Below are positions 35,488 through 46,702 of a DNA stretch of 64,000 bases, in pieces. Origin of the DNA: Calonectria ilicicola (Eukaryota; Ascomycota; Sordariomycetes; Hypocreales; Nectriaceae); contig CP085826.1 of the NCBI GenBank assembly GCA_020809705.1, forward strand, positions 4,836,001-4,900,000, in the 5' to 3' direction. Below the pieces are notes generated by a model. The model had not been told where the DNA came from. It searched no databases and was given only the letters and a program-made list of their open reading frames with translations. Positions within the stretch are counted from its first letter, which is position 1; every line of letters begins with the position of its first letter. The position numbers and the translations under genes are program-made.

Positions 35488-36942
35488 TTACATCCTCATT
35501 TGCAACAAGGTTGCTCGTTCCATCTCGCCCACAATGCCATGTCCTCCCAGAGTCCACTTTTCAGAAATAGTCCTCGAGTTGATGACATTGCGAACCAGGC
35601 CGCTAGCACCCCAGTACTCCATGAGAGAGCGGGCCTCGTCCTTGGAGACGCCATCGAGACGAAGCACCCACGTGTTCTTGAGAGCCTCGTATACACGCTC
35701 ATCGTACTTGCGCTCATAGGGGTTGGGCCGGGGAACCCTGCGGCCGGCTTGGCCAGCCTTGAGCTGAGAGAGGACGAGTTCTTGGGATGGGTGGTGGTGG
35801 CTGTTGTTCTCTGAAGTGGATGCGATGATAGCACCACCGTTCGGCAGGGCAGTCTTGCCCGAAAGGGCATCGACGAACATGCGCACAAGAGACAGCTCGT
35901 GAGCGTGGACCTGGTTAAAGTTGGGATCGCGGTAGTCACTGATCTTGTTGATGTGGGCAAGACCGTCTAGAGCGAAGAGGACGGGAGGACGGCCAGGGAG
36001 GGTAAGCTCCGTCCAGAGAGCAAGAAGCGTAGGCCAGGCATACTCGGATTCTTTAGCACTAAGGGCCAAGTCGGCCAGAGTAGCACCTTGCTTTAGGTTG
36101 GTGAAACGTGACCAGTCCTTCTCAAGGTGGAGCTTCTCAAGGACAGCCCGATTGGCCCTGTAGATGTTCTGAATCATCTTCAGGCAGTAAACCGGCTGAG
36201 CGAATTGTGCAGGCTCGGTGTCAGGAATAGCGGAGTACTCAGTGTTTCCATTTGTGAGATCCTGACCTGGTGAGAGTGTTAGAACCAAGAACAAAAAAAA
36301 AAAAAAAACCTAAGCAACAAGCAAAATGTCCATACCTTCGGGAACATGCAACACAACCCAGTTATTGAGGAGGGCATAAGCCATAGCTTGAAGCATGGCC
36401 ATGCTCTTTCCAGAGAGCTTGCTTCCGGTCAAGACACACTTAAGAGCCTCCTTTTTATCAGCTGAAGCCTCTAGCTTCTTCATCAACTCGACAGTTTCCT
36501 TTCGGAGAAGTGCGTGGGGGCGGCGGAACAAGTTCCAGCTTTGTGTCGTCTTGAAGGCCTCGAGAGCACGGAGCTGATCCACAACCTGGTCGGGGATGGC
36601 AAAAACCTTGCCGGCATTCTCCTCCTTGGCCATGTTCTTGGCCTCGAGAGATTCGAGGCCCTGAACAGGGAGGGCACTGTTGTTGCTAAGTTGGATGCGC
36701 TTTCGGAAGGCCTTGCGCTCGCCAGGGTTAGGTTTCCTAACGGGGACGATGTTGGCACGCTTCTTGTATGTCTTCTTCTGCTTCTGCGGCAAATCTCTTC
36801 GGCTCTTGATTGCGGGGGGTGCGCTTGCGGCGAGGCAGGAGCTGGTCGAGAATGCGGCGGTCGTGAGCATGATGGGCTGAATGCGCGGTGCCATGGGAAT
36901 GGCGGGCCGCACAAGGCACCGCAGCGAGTTTGCGGACGCCAT
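35488..36942 (-). CDS. rsm23: Mitochondrial small-subunit ribosomal protein mS29 (Rsm23/DAP3)
   Basis: Two exons, 36942-36336 and 36266-35488, give 461 residues. mS29 is the GTP-binding protein of the mitochondrial small ribosomal subunit, the ortholog of human DAP3 and yeast Rsm23. The N-terminus is rich in Arg, Ser and Ala without acidic residues, typical of a mitochondrial presequence (MASANSLRCLVRPAIP). A P-loop, TGSKLSGKS, lies near residues 172-180. The conserved DAP3 body follows, with PPVLFALDGLAHINKISDYR containing the Walker-B-like aspartate. The start chosen is the ATG that gives this presequence. The gene is divergent from rrs1 with 469 bases between the starts. Confidence 0.92.
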
Positions 36943-37411
36943 GTTGCAGGTTTGGGAGCGCTGGAGCAAATTTACTCGGAGTTGGCCTGGTCGGGATGTC
37001 GTTTATTGTCGCATTGGCGCCAATTGGGCCGGTTGTGGACGCTATTCTCACGAACGACTGGGCCTATCAAGTCGGATGGTACGAAAATCTTGAGGATTAT
37101 CGACACACCCTCCCGCTGGCCGGGGTGGTGGTTCTAGGGCCCCTCTAATAGGTCCGCCGAAGGTGCGCCGGAAAAACCGTCGCCCACTGATCCGACGACC
37201 ATCGACCTTCTTATCGATCAAAAAAAAGAAGCCAAAAAAGTTTAGACAACCAACTCAAGGAGAGGCGACCAAAGCTGATTTTCCTCCTCCAGTCCTTCTC
37301 CCACCCAATTTTTTTTTTAAAGAAATTGGAAAACGCTTCCAAAAATCACTCTCCCCTCAATTACATCCTAATTCCTTCTCTTCAATAAGACAATAATCAT
37401 CTATCTGCGCC
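36943..37411. promoter_or_regulatory. Bidirectional promoter region of rsm23 and rrs1
   Basis: A 469-base stretch joins divergent genes for a mitochondrial ribosomal protein and a cytosolic ribosome-assembly factor. It contains A-runs near 37220 and T-runs near 37309. No specific ribosome-biogenesis motif could be confirmed. Confidence 0.55.
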
Positions 37412-38005
37412 ATGTCGCTCCCAGCCTCGAAGCCAAAGCTGCCTGTCGCAGTCGAGAAGCCAACTCCATACACCTTCGACCTCGGTCACCTCATGGCCGA
37501 GGACCCCAATCCCGTCGAACTTGATCAATCGAACCTCGAGCAGTCCCTCGCCGAACTCGCCCGCGATGGCGCCCAGTCGCTCATCAATCAACTGCTCACT
37601 ACCTGCCCGCTAAACTCAACCCCAGACGGCGTCCTCCTGTCGCTCCCCCAGCCCAGCACTCGTCTGCCCCGCGAAAAGCCCGTACCTCAACCCAAGCCTC
37701 CGACCAAGTGGGAGCGCTTTGCCGCCAAGAAGGGCATCAAGCCAAAGACCCGCGAGCAGCGCCGCAACCTCGCCTTTGATGAGGAGAGCGGCGAATGGAA
37801 GCGCAAGTGGGGTTACAAGGCCTTGAACAAGAAGGGCGAGGATGACTGGTGTGTCGAGGTCGACGTGGAAGCCGAAAGGAAGCGAAAAGAAGGCACCACT
37901 CAAAGGGGAGATGGACGACGTGAGCGCAAAGAGAGGGTGAAGCGCAATGAGCGCAAGATGCGAAAGAACGAGAGGGTTGCCGAGCGCAAAACTGCCAAGG
38001 CTTGA
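37412..38005 (+). CDS. rrs1: Ribosome biogenesis regulator Rrs1
   Basis: A single exon encodes 197 residues, close to the yeast length. Rrs1 works with Rpf2 to bring the 5S RNP into pre-60S particles in the nucleolus. The N-terminal half has the family signature YTFDLGHLMAEDPNPV, then the conserved LPREKPVPQPKPPTKWERFA and AAKKGIKPKTREQRRNLAF. The sequence GEWKRKWGYKALNKK follows. The C-terminus is a strongly basic Arg/Lys/Glu helix suited to nuclear localisation and RNA binding. The ATG at 37412 is the first in frame. Mitochondrial mS29 is divergently transcribed upstream. Confidence 0.94.
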   Translation: MSLPASKPKLPVAVEKPTPYTFDLGHLMAEDPNPVELDQSNLEQSLAELARDGAQSLINQLLTTCPLNSTPDGVLLSLPQPSTRLPREKPVPQPKPPTKWERFAAKKGIKPKTREQRRNLAFDEESGEWKRKWGYKALNKKGEDDWCVEVDVEAERKRKEGTTQRGDGRRERKERVKRNERKMRKNERVAERKTAKA

Positions 38006-38899
38006 AAGAGGAGAGCGAATCAGAAAAAACGATCCGTCAAGGTCCAAGGTTGTTGAGGATACTCTTTTCACTCTGGTAAACATGACTGTGGGCGTTCAGG
38101 ACTAGGCGTTTATGTATATTGGCATCAAAAAAGCTTGGGATGTATGTAGATTTAGGGGAGGTTCATGTGCAACTTGTAATCACAAGAAACCACTGCGCCC
38201 TTTGTTGCGTGCTATCTCTCGCAATCTCCGAATGAATTCCAACTCCTAATTAAGTCCCCCGTACATGCTCCTTGCTGTTGTACACAGCCATCCTTCCAAA
38301 CCCATATATAGAAAAATGGCTGGGTGTTCCAGTGATAAGATGATAAATTGCAACAAACACCCTCCCAGGTCCATTTTCTTTCCACTAAGCCACTTTACCT
38401 TCTCCCCGTGGCCTTTTGATGAGATGAAAGCTCCCTGTAAACAATGAAACGAGAACCGCAATGCTTCAAAAGAAGAAAAACAACTGAAAAGATGATAGGG
38501 TCCACGAAACTGAAACGCTGAAAACAACAAGAAGATTTGATGGTGTGCTGATGTGCGAATATAAGCAAAAAAAACAAAAAAACACTTCAAAACGTCCCCC
38601 TCTTTCAATGAGACGATTAGGTATACCAAACACCAAACATCTGCTGATTTGTTTGCTCTGGAACAACGAAAGCGGCCTCGATTCCACTCCGCCATCACAT
38701 CCAGTCAATCAGAGAGTGACAACACCAATTTCCATCGTGCTGGGCGGGTTCGAAGAGCTGAATTTAAAAATAGTCATAAACGGCATGGTATCGTAAATCG
38801 GATAATGCTGAAATCATGTACATGTGAGCTGTATAAGTGTGTATAGTAGCGAAAGGGGCTGACTGTATCAAAATCATGCAGCTAGTTGAAGAGCGCCAG
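38006..38899. other. Convergent 3' region between rrs1 and the RhoGAP gene
   Basis: About 890 bases are AT-rich with A-runs near 38565-38590. Short open frames are present without domain content. I see no gene. Confidence 0.6.
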
Positions 38900-41402
38900 C
38901 TAGAATCCCAGGGGTGAGAGCGGCTTGATAGGTGAGAGAGGCCGTATGTCCCTCTCGTCCGGGCCCCCCCTATCCCCCGGGCCCCTAGCCGGCTCACGAT
39001 CCAGCTCAGTCCCATACGTCATTTTTGTTTTGAGCGAAGTTGCCGATTTATTTGAGGCCACGCTCCCATTTGACGCTGAGATTTGGAGGGGCTTTTTTTT
39101 TAGTCGTGTTTTAGACTCAGATTGACCCAGTCCGGACACCTTGCTGCTATCAGACGATGAGAGTTGCTGTCGATCACTGTCTGATTCTTGGGGTCTGGGC
39201 CTCTGAGACTCGGCAATACCACGCGGTGGCGGTTGGTCAAAGAGCATATACTCCTCCTCAATGTACAGGCCCTCGTTCCTGCAACCTCTCCAACAATCGC
39301 GCCAATCGCAGACAAGGAACTTGAAGCAAAAGGCGTCTATCTTCATGCATGGCTGGAAACAGATGCAAAGGTTCCTAAAGTCCATCTTGTTCTTGTCGGA
39401 GTGTGCGAGAAGAAGGCTGAGGTGGCAGGTGATGGCGAACAAAAGATAGTAGTTAAAAGGCGACAGATTCGAGAGTTCTTCAATAAGCATCTCAGGGACC
39501 TCTTCAGCCCCTGCACATTCTCGTGATACACGCTCCTGTGCAGCCTTCGGGAATAGCTCGTCGGGTAACTCTCGCAACCACGCCTTGAGCATGGACCCGA
39601 TAATGTTGATATCGTAGAGATCCTCTTCCTCGAAAAGGTTGACATCGTATACTATCATCCGGTTAAATTCAAAAAAAACATTCTCTTCCTAGAAGGTAAT
39701 AAAAACTCACACTCATCAAACTTTCTCTGATATTTCTTAATTTGCGGCCCGCTACCTGGGACGCGATAAAGACCTTCGACCTCACAGCCCTTATAGTTGA
39801 GATAGTCGATCGCTCTCCATGGAAACGCGGGCATCCAGAATTCCGTCTTGTCTCTTGAATCCTCAAGGCGTTTGGAGATTCTAGTCAAGCGGGTCTGTTC
39901 GACCAGAGGCAAATTAATGACCTTTAGCTGGTAATTCTCGTCGTCAATTGCATCTTTTTCGGATGCGCCACCACGCCCACTTTTCCCAAAGAAGCCTTTG
40001 CTAAATATGTCGGCCGCTCGCGTCGATGAATTTTTAAGCCCACTGAGGAAGGTGGAGCCGCCAGTATCTCTCAGGGAAGAAGGTTGAGTTTTGGATTCCT
40101 TCTCGCGGTGCTCTCGGGTCGTAGACGAATCTCGAGTAGGAGTGCGATCCTCAGATCGGTTTCGCACAGAGGAGCCCATCATGTCACGGAATGATCGGTC
40201 GGGATTGAGAGGCGCGGTCTTGAGAGGCACCGAGTTGAGGTGAAGCTCAGGTTCGTTTCCGTGGGCAGGAGGTGGTGGTGGTGCGTGGGGAACAGGAATG
40301 GGTTTTAGCTCGGGGCTGGCGCCTTCCTTGTCACGGTTGGATCGTGAACGGTGAAGGCGACCGAAGCCCTTTGACTTGGCCTTCTTTGTTGACTGAGGGG
40401 ATGCGGTATCTTGGTCGCCAGCAGATGATACAGACAGGTCGCTTCTTAGAGGCTCGGCAGAGGTGGGTTTATGAAGAGTGTGATCAGAGTTAGAGCGGTC
40501 TACAAAAAGACAATAATGTTAGTGGATGGTGACAGGGAGACGGATGTGGATGTGGAGGGAATTGGGTGTCAAGTTGGCGCTGGTGGGCCAAAGTATCATG
40601 GGTTCGGCCATCAAAGTTTAGGCCATATTTACATACCTCCGTGTCTCGGTCGGCTGGGCCCGTCAGTGCCTCTCGACATCATCTGGTTTCGAGACTCGGT
40701 GTCTTTGCGGTGGTGGGCATGTGTTTGAGGATTGGTGAAAGATTTGGAGGGTTTGCTGAAGTGAAAGAAACCGTTCTTTGTTCCCTTCTTAGACTCGGGT
40801 TGAGAGGAGGGGTGTGGTGTGGGCTGTTTCGGTTTCGCGGAGGAAGTGGCAGTGGCCGCAGGCGCAGGAGTGGTATTGTGAGCAGTGTGGGCAGTGTGGG
40901 CAGTGTGGGCAGTGTGGGCAGCTGGAGCGGTGCTTGTAGCAGTGGCGGGCTTGGTGTTGGTATGATGGGCGTTTGTGTGGGTATGATGGGTGTTTGTGTT
41001 GGTAGCAGCGGGTGGTGGGCCTGAGACGGATCGTTGCGGCGGCGGCTCGAACGCAGAGGAGATAGTCGAGTAGAGTGAGGGCGTATCCTCGTCGTATGCA
41101 GGCTCCAGTGAGGGCACCTGCCGGATGGTTTCGTTCTTGGCAGCCGCAGCAGTGGCGGGTGTGACAGCTGCTACAGGGGACGTCTTATGCCTGCCCTGGG
41201 ACCGCAGCGGCGAGAACCTGCTGTGGAAGGGGGAGAGGGGGGATCGAGGCGATTTGGAGTTGGCTGGCGAAACACCCTGGGAAGATGTAGAGGATGTGGT
41301 GGTGTTGTTTGTGGATGTGGTTTCAGCAGTTGGCGGGTCATCACTTCGGAGAGCGGGATCAGACTGAAGAGCCAGCGGCTGCGGTGCTGCCTTGCGTCCC
41401 AT
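38900..41402 (-). CDS. Rho GTPase-activating protein (RhoGAP)
   Basis: Three exons (41402-40637, 40499-39711, 39651-38900) give 768 residues. The catalytic RhoGAP domain lies at about 455-650. Arg501 in GLYRVPGSG is the expected arginine finger, and INIIGSMLKAWLRELPDEL, MDFRNLCICFQPCMKIDAF and LVCDWRDCW follow. It should speed GTP hydrolysis by a Rho or Cdc42 GTPase controlling polarity and the cell wall. The N-terminal third is low-complexity, rich in Thr, His, Ala and Pro, with a Thr-Ala-His repeat encoded at 40882-40920. The C-terminus has no recognised motif. No PH or PX domain was seen, unlike Bem3-type proteins. The start is the first in-frame ATG (MGRKAAPQPLALQ). A 3.7-kb gene-poor region lies upstream. 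Confidence 0.87.
40882..40920 (-). repeat. Nine-base coding repeat encoding Thr-Ala-His
   Basis: Four near-perfect copies of GCAGTGTGG on the plus strand encode repeated HTA/TAH tripeptides in the disordered N-terminal part of the RhoGAP. The repeat number probably varies between strains. Confidence 0.85.
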
Positions 41403-44400
41403 TTTGGAGCCCTGGCTGCTGACGTCGCAGGCCAGCTTCGCGTTGCGAGCTCTGCCAGAGGCAACGCGGCCGCAGGTGTGTTCAGGCAAGGAGGTAGGCG
41501 GCCTGGGCGTGCGAGGGCGTGGGCGAAATGAAACGGGAGGGTCGAGTAAGCCGGGACAGGCCGGTCAGCTGGTATTGCGGGTTTCGGGTGCGTAAAAACG
41601 GGACTGGTAAGATGCGTCGAGGGCGAGTAAGCGACAAAGAAAAGCCGGGAGAATGGTCAAGGCAGACCAAAGCAAGTCAAGGTAGGAAGGTAGATCAAGG
41701 GGAGGTTTGGCGATTGGGTGGGAGGCGTTCGGATTGGGTTATTCCCTTCAGGGGCGGCAGCGACAACACCCACCTCGCGTGAGAAGAAGCATGGGGTGGA
41801 GGGGAAGAGGAACGGAAGGTGAAAGGACGGAACGGGAGTCTTTAGGCGCCGGAGGGGGGGCAACTGGCAAACAAGAAAGAAGAAAAAAAAGCTAAGCACA
41901 AGAAAAGAGATAGAAGAGAGTTGGTGTGTTGACGCAAATGAGTTTAGCAGCTCGGTAGTGTCAGAGGCTAGGCTACCTGATGCTGCGTCGGTGGTTGTAT
42001 TGTGTTGCGATAGGCGTCACCTGCGTCTCCAGCTTGCAGGTCGTTTTTTCCTGTCTTGGTCTGTCCCGTCCCTGTGCCTTGTTGCTGTTGGTGCCGGCCG
42101 AGAGTCGAATCGAATCCGGTGTCAGCGCGGCGTCAGCAGCAGAGCCCCAGAGGAGCGGATGCACAATGCACACACACACCACACACACTCTTTCTCACTC
42201 TGTCGGCGGTGCCGAGGATGAAGTGTTCCAATTAGCTGGGAAGAGCCCGTGCTGCGGTGCTCGTGAGGGGTGTTTCAGTGGCTGAAGAGCAAGGAAGCAC
42301 GGTATCAGGTATCCATCAGAAAACAGGGCAGGGCGCAGGCGTCGAAGGCATTGACATATTCGGTGCGCCGTATGTACGAAACCCACAGGAAGAAGGCAGT
42401 GGAGAGACGTGGTGATGGTGGGACGTGGGATGTGGAACGCGGGTGTGGGACAGGCAAGAAGACGTGGGATTACGGCATGGGGACAAGACAAACGAGCAAG
42501 TAGGAGGCGAGAGACGAAGCAAGGGGCTTCCAGACTGCCAGGTGTTGCGGCTGCGTCGTCTCCAGGTACCCGTGTGCCCGTGCCCGTCGTCTGCCCGCGA
42601 AGCTGTGTGTAAGTGTGAGTGAGTGTGTGCTGGCAAAACTCAGCAGCCTCCTGAAACGAGATGTCGCACAACGACTAGTTCCGTAACGGCGCAGCAGATA
42701 TCATCCGCCCACACGCACACACACGCAAGCATACACCAGTTACGCACACAACCAGCCAGCCACAAACCAGGAGGCAAGTCTTAGTCTCCCCAAAGGGTAA
42801 ACACAACAAACCGGCATCCTGCCCCTTGTCATCCCGTGGGATTGTGCAAAAGGATAATGCCATTGTCAGATGTGTCTGGCACAATCCTTCTCTCCCTCAT
42901 TCGGCAACCACCCCACGACTCACCCCGACCAAGTTGGAATGCGGGCATCGCTGCTGGCTCAGTCGGGGGTTTTTCGTCTCGATTCAGGGGTACCTTCATC
43001 TCAAACGCTGTCACGGCTGGTGCCCTGTTGGGCCCTGCTCTGCCCTGCGCCATCGCAAGCCTGTCGCAGTTCTAGATCCTAGTCATTCCCACAATTCTCA
43101 GGGCCTGGCACCCACTGCTAGGCCCAATCTGCTGGTTGCGCCGGCTTGGGGTGCCCACTGACTGGCTGAGAGACTCCCCGAGCTTCTCAGCAGCTGGCTC
43201 AGTGGCTTGCTGTGGCGTTTGCCCGACAAAAAGAAGCAAAGGCCTAGCTCCCACCCTCTCTTGTCTTGGGCTCTCTTGGTTTGCCGTTTTTGTCAATCGG
43301 CTTTGGCGATTGGTGGCTGGGCAATATCGATCTGGCTAACTTTAGTCCAATCCAAATCCAATGTTGATATTTCAGTGCCGCCTTGTTCTCAAGACGGTCA
43401 CAATGCCATGACTTGCATCCATCTTCTCCAGCGCCTGACAGGTAATCAAAGCCGCGAACTCTAAGTAGTCCCCCGCCGGCAGGGCCGCAAGATGAGCCCA
43501 AAAGCAGTGGGCCTCTACTCCGTAATGGTTCTTCCCGGGATCTCGGGTGCTTGAATGGCGGCAGGTCTCCAGAATATCTTCGTATGATGGCCACACAACT
43601 CCGTCTTCCGCACGATTACGACAACCATGTCCTTTTGCACCACCCTTGTCCATGCTCCATGACTACCCATAAAGAGATCATCATGTTCCCGAATAGGAAG
43701 AAGAAAAAAAAGCGTCTGCCGCTCAGCTCACGTAGCGTTGATATCCTAGAATCCACCTCATAATCCCAGTTAGCAGCCAACACAGTTGGGATTTCCCTGC
43801 AACCTCGTTCATCCAAGCAAAGCATTTGGCTTCCATCCCATCTCCAGCCCTCCTTCTCTCATTTCGTCCCTTCGATCACTATGTTTCAGAACCTATATTT
43901 GTAACCGCGTCAATGCCTTGTCCTGGTTACCCGAAAGCTTCAGCCTCAACTTTGCCATCCGCGGTCTTCAGGAATCTCCGGATCTGTAAAGTTCACACGT
44001 AGAGTTCAATCGTAACCCTCGAAAAATAAAACAAAGGCGCTCTAATACCAACGCATTCGCATACATTTCCGCGCTCAGTGAACGCACAATGCGCTCTCAA
44101 AACCTTGCACTATTCAATACTCTTATCACACGACATATCCACATTTCGGCATACTGAGTTCTGATCGCGTCAAACACTAGTCATATCCTCGCAAACCACG
44201 GCAACAAACAAATTCTGTTGTAGGAGATGCCGAACCATGACACGACATGTGTACTTGGGAGAGGGCTGAAAACAGTCCGTAAGCGACCTGGCAAGCGACC
44301 CTTCGCTTATTCACTGCCCTATGTCATTTTTTACAACTCATCCGTATTGCCATGCCAAGAAATGACAGTCATCCTGATCAGATTTGACACCTGTTTAGCA

Positions 44401-45154
44401 CTCCTTGGCAACCTGTTCCCCAGCACAGTCCAAGCTCAAGCAGCGGTCCATATCCCGAGAAGATCCAGATCTACGTCTCATCATATTAGTATAGACCCTA
44501 TTATATTTGAAGCGAAGAACAAGAGCCCTCGTGGGGATTAAATGATGTCAGATTGTTGCTGGTATCAGACCCAAAATACGCATCCTCCGTCCGTCAAAAG
44601 GCCCAGGAACAAACCTAGAATTCCAATCGAAGCTCTAATTCAAGGTTGGGCCTTGGACATGAAACACATATACCCGCTCTTAAGATTGTCATATTACAAA
44701 CGAAGAGCAACCATGGTGCCAACCTAAGTCGCTTGCTAGATCAGCTCTTCCTTGTCCAACATGTATCACGCAGCTCCTAAATATTGACACCCTAGCTATC
44801 AAGCCATGAAGTGCTTTACGAGTCCCCGGGTCGCTAATAGCCGAGCAATGCCGAAAAGTTACGTGCCTCTTTATTTTTGGTGAACGGGCTGTAATACGGG
44901 CAATTTCAGGGAGTATCCGTGGGCTGCATAGTGGGAGGCGGTCAATTTAGCCGACCGACCGCAAATCAACGTCCAAACCACAATTCGCATAATAGAGCCT
45001 GGAGACTAAAACTTTGGATTCCGCCAAAAAGCAAGAAATAGGGTCGCCCATTTTAATGCAATGCACTGCTGTTATAAGTGCATTGGATTAATTTCCCACA
45101 TAGCTCAAAAAAAAAAAGTTTTTATCACTGTAGACCTGCTTCAGGTCACGCCAA
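41403..45154. other. Gene-poor region upstream of the RhoGAP gene
   Basis: About 3.75 kb lie between the RhoGAP start and the 3' end of the hydrolase gene. The first part (41403-42700) is G/T- and C/A-rich with CA microsatellites near 42165-42190 and 42705-42725, and probably holds the RhoGAP promoter and leader. From about 44000 the DNA becomes more AT-rich. Open frames are short or lack domain features. No intact transposon, tRNA or 5S rRNA was recognised. Confidence 0.55.
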
Positions 45155-46111
45155 CTATTTGGCCCCTGATCCACCTGCTACTTTACATACACTCGTAAAC
45201 TCAATAATTTCTCTGTTGAATCGCTCCGGTTCTTCGTAAAATAGCCAATGACCGGACTCAAATATAGATGACCTTGCGAGTCCCGGGGTTGTTTTTTCCA
45301 CACGCCGGACACTCTCCAAGATACCCTCCACCGGGAAGCAACCGGACCGTTTCCCACCCATGACCAAAGTTGGCACTGTGATTCTCTCTATCGCCTCGCG
45401 GTGGTCATATCTAGTGTGATCCGCAAGTAAACGTGCCAACCAAGTCTGATCACATAGAGCACTAATTTGTGTGAAAAAATTCTCATCCTTGACTTGCTGT
45501 TCAGCACTCACTTCATCAGTCGCTTGGGGGGCATGTCTATAGCCAAGACTGCCCTTGACAAGATCCAAGTGAGCCGCGTGTGAGTGGTCTATCCAGCTTC
45601 GCTGCGCTGCCAACATTGTGGCTTCGTCATAGCACCCCGTGTGTGCAACAGACTGATCCCAACTGTCGAACAGAGACCGGTCTTGCAGCGGTGCTTGGTC
45701 CACAAAGACAAACCCTGAAAATTCAGAACATCCAAACAGTTCGATGTATGTCCATAGAACCGCGGCTCCAATAGAACATCCAACCGGGATAATTTGAGCC
45801 TTGGGTGCCCTTTTTCTAATATGCCTAACAAGATCGGCCAGATCTGCGGCTAAGCGGGCAACATGATATCCTCTAGGCGTCCTATCTGATTTGCCATGTC
45901 CACGCATGTCTGGGGCAATTACCCACAGGGATTCTCTTAGTGTACCATAGTTCCGAACGAAGTAATCGCTTGAACCGCTGAATCCATGCATGAGCAGCAC
46001 ACAGGTAAGGTGAGCGCCATCACCTGCTAGAGCGTTGAGGTTTAGCGAGGACCGGAAAGCAAGCTTGCAACCATCATTAGCGATGCAGGCGTCTTCGTGC
46101 ATTTTGTCCAT
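45155..46111 (-). CDS. Alpha/beta hydrolase, single exon
   Basis: An uninterrupted frame encodes 318 residues with the alpha/beta-hydrolase fold. The oxyanion segment LLMHGFSGSSDYF is followed by APDMRGHGKSDR, the nucleophile elbow VGCSIGAA with Ser113, and the catalytic His288 in ESGHWLFYEEP. The usual acid after beta-6 is not obvious: the loop reads VMGGKRSGCFP, without the usual Asp. The acid may lie elsewhere. Related enzymes include haloperoxidase-like esterases, lactonases and haloacetate dehalogenases; the substrate cannot be assigned. There is no signal peptide. It lies between AT-rich stretches, is intronless, and belongs to none of the surrounding housekeeping processes, so recent gain or horizontal transfer is possible but unproven. 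Confidence 0.8.
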   Translation of the reverse strand: MDKMHEDACIANDGCKLAFRSSLNLNALAGDGAHLTCVLLMHGFSGSSDYFVRNYGTLRESLWVIAPDMRGHGKSDRTPRGYHVARLAADLADLVRHIRKRAPKAQIIPVGCSIGAAVLWTYIELFGCSEFSGFVFVDQAPLQDRSLFDSWDQSVAHTGCYDEATMLAAQRSWIDHSHAAHLDLVKGSLGYRHAPQATDEVSAEQQVKDENFFTQISALCDQTWLARLLADHTRYDHREAIERITVPTLVMGGKRSGCFPVEGILESVRRVEKTTPGLARSSIFESGHWLFYEEPERFNREIIEFTSVCKVAGGSGAK

Positions 46112-46702
46112 ATTGGGGTTTCAGGAAGTGAATCCGACCTAGAAGGGAATTCAGAATTAACCCGAATAAGTTTGCAAATGACGGAGTTGGGATTAATTAG
46201 GGGCAAGTCAGGCCCTTTTTGTGAGTGTTATATGGAATGTATTTTTTATAATCTGCTTTTTTTTTTCGAGGCTTTATATTCGAATCATTTGATAAGTGAA
46301 GGTTGAAGGGGACAAGTAAAGCGGTTTTGAAGCGGAGTTTTACCCCCTCACCAACTTTATTGCTCAAGTACAAGTTACATGCAACGTTCCACCTTGAGCC
46401 AATTATAAGTGGTTTACAAGAGACGGACGATTTCCCAGATCGACATCAAGTAAAAAACAATAAACCTAGTACTAAATAACGAGACAAAAAATTTTAGTTG
46501 AAACAAGTTCACTAATGTAATAGGTATTGGGTGTAGTATTTGAAGTCTAGGGTAGGATTGTTGGATGCCTGTGACAAGAGATCGGAGATGGTGGCATACC
46601 CAAGCAACCAGCTTACGTAACTCGTCCCGCCTTTATTCTTCCTTTGAATTTCAGCCTGACACTGGGAGTTTACTCGTAGTCAGTTCACATTCTCCACACA
46701 GC
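46112..46702. promoter_or_regulatory. Divergent AT-rich region between the hydrolase gene and bet2
   Basis: A 591-base stretch must contain both promoters. It is AT-rich, especially 46225-46560. The frame of bet2 stays open upstream of its first in-frame methionine near 46703, but without homology-like content. Confidence 0.55.
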
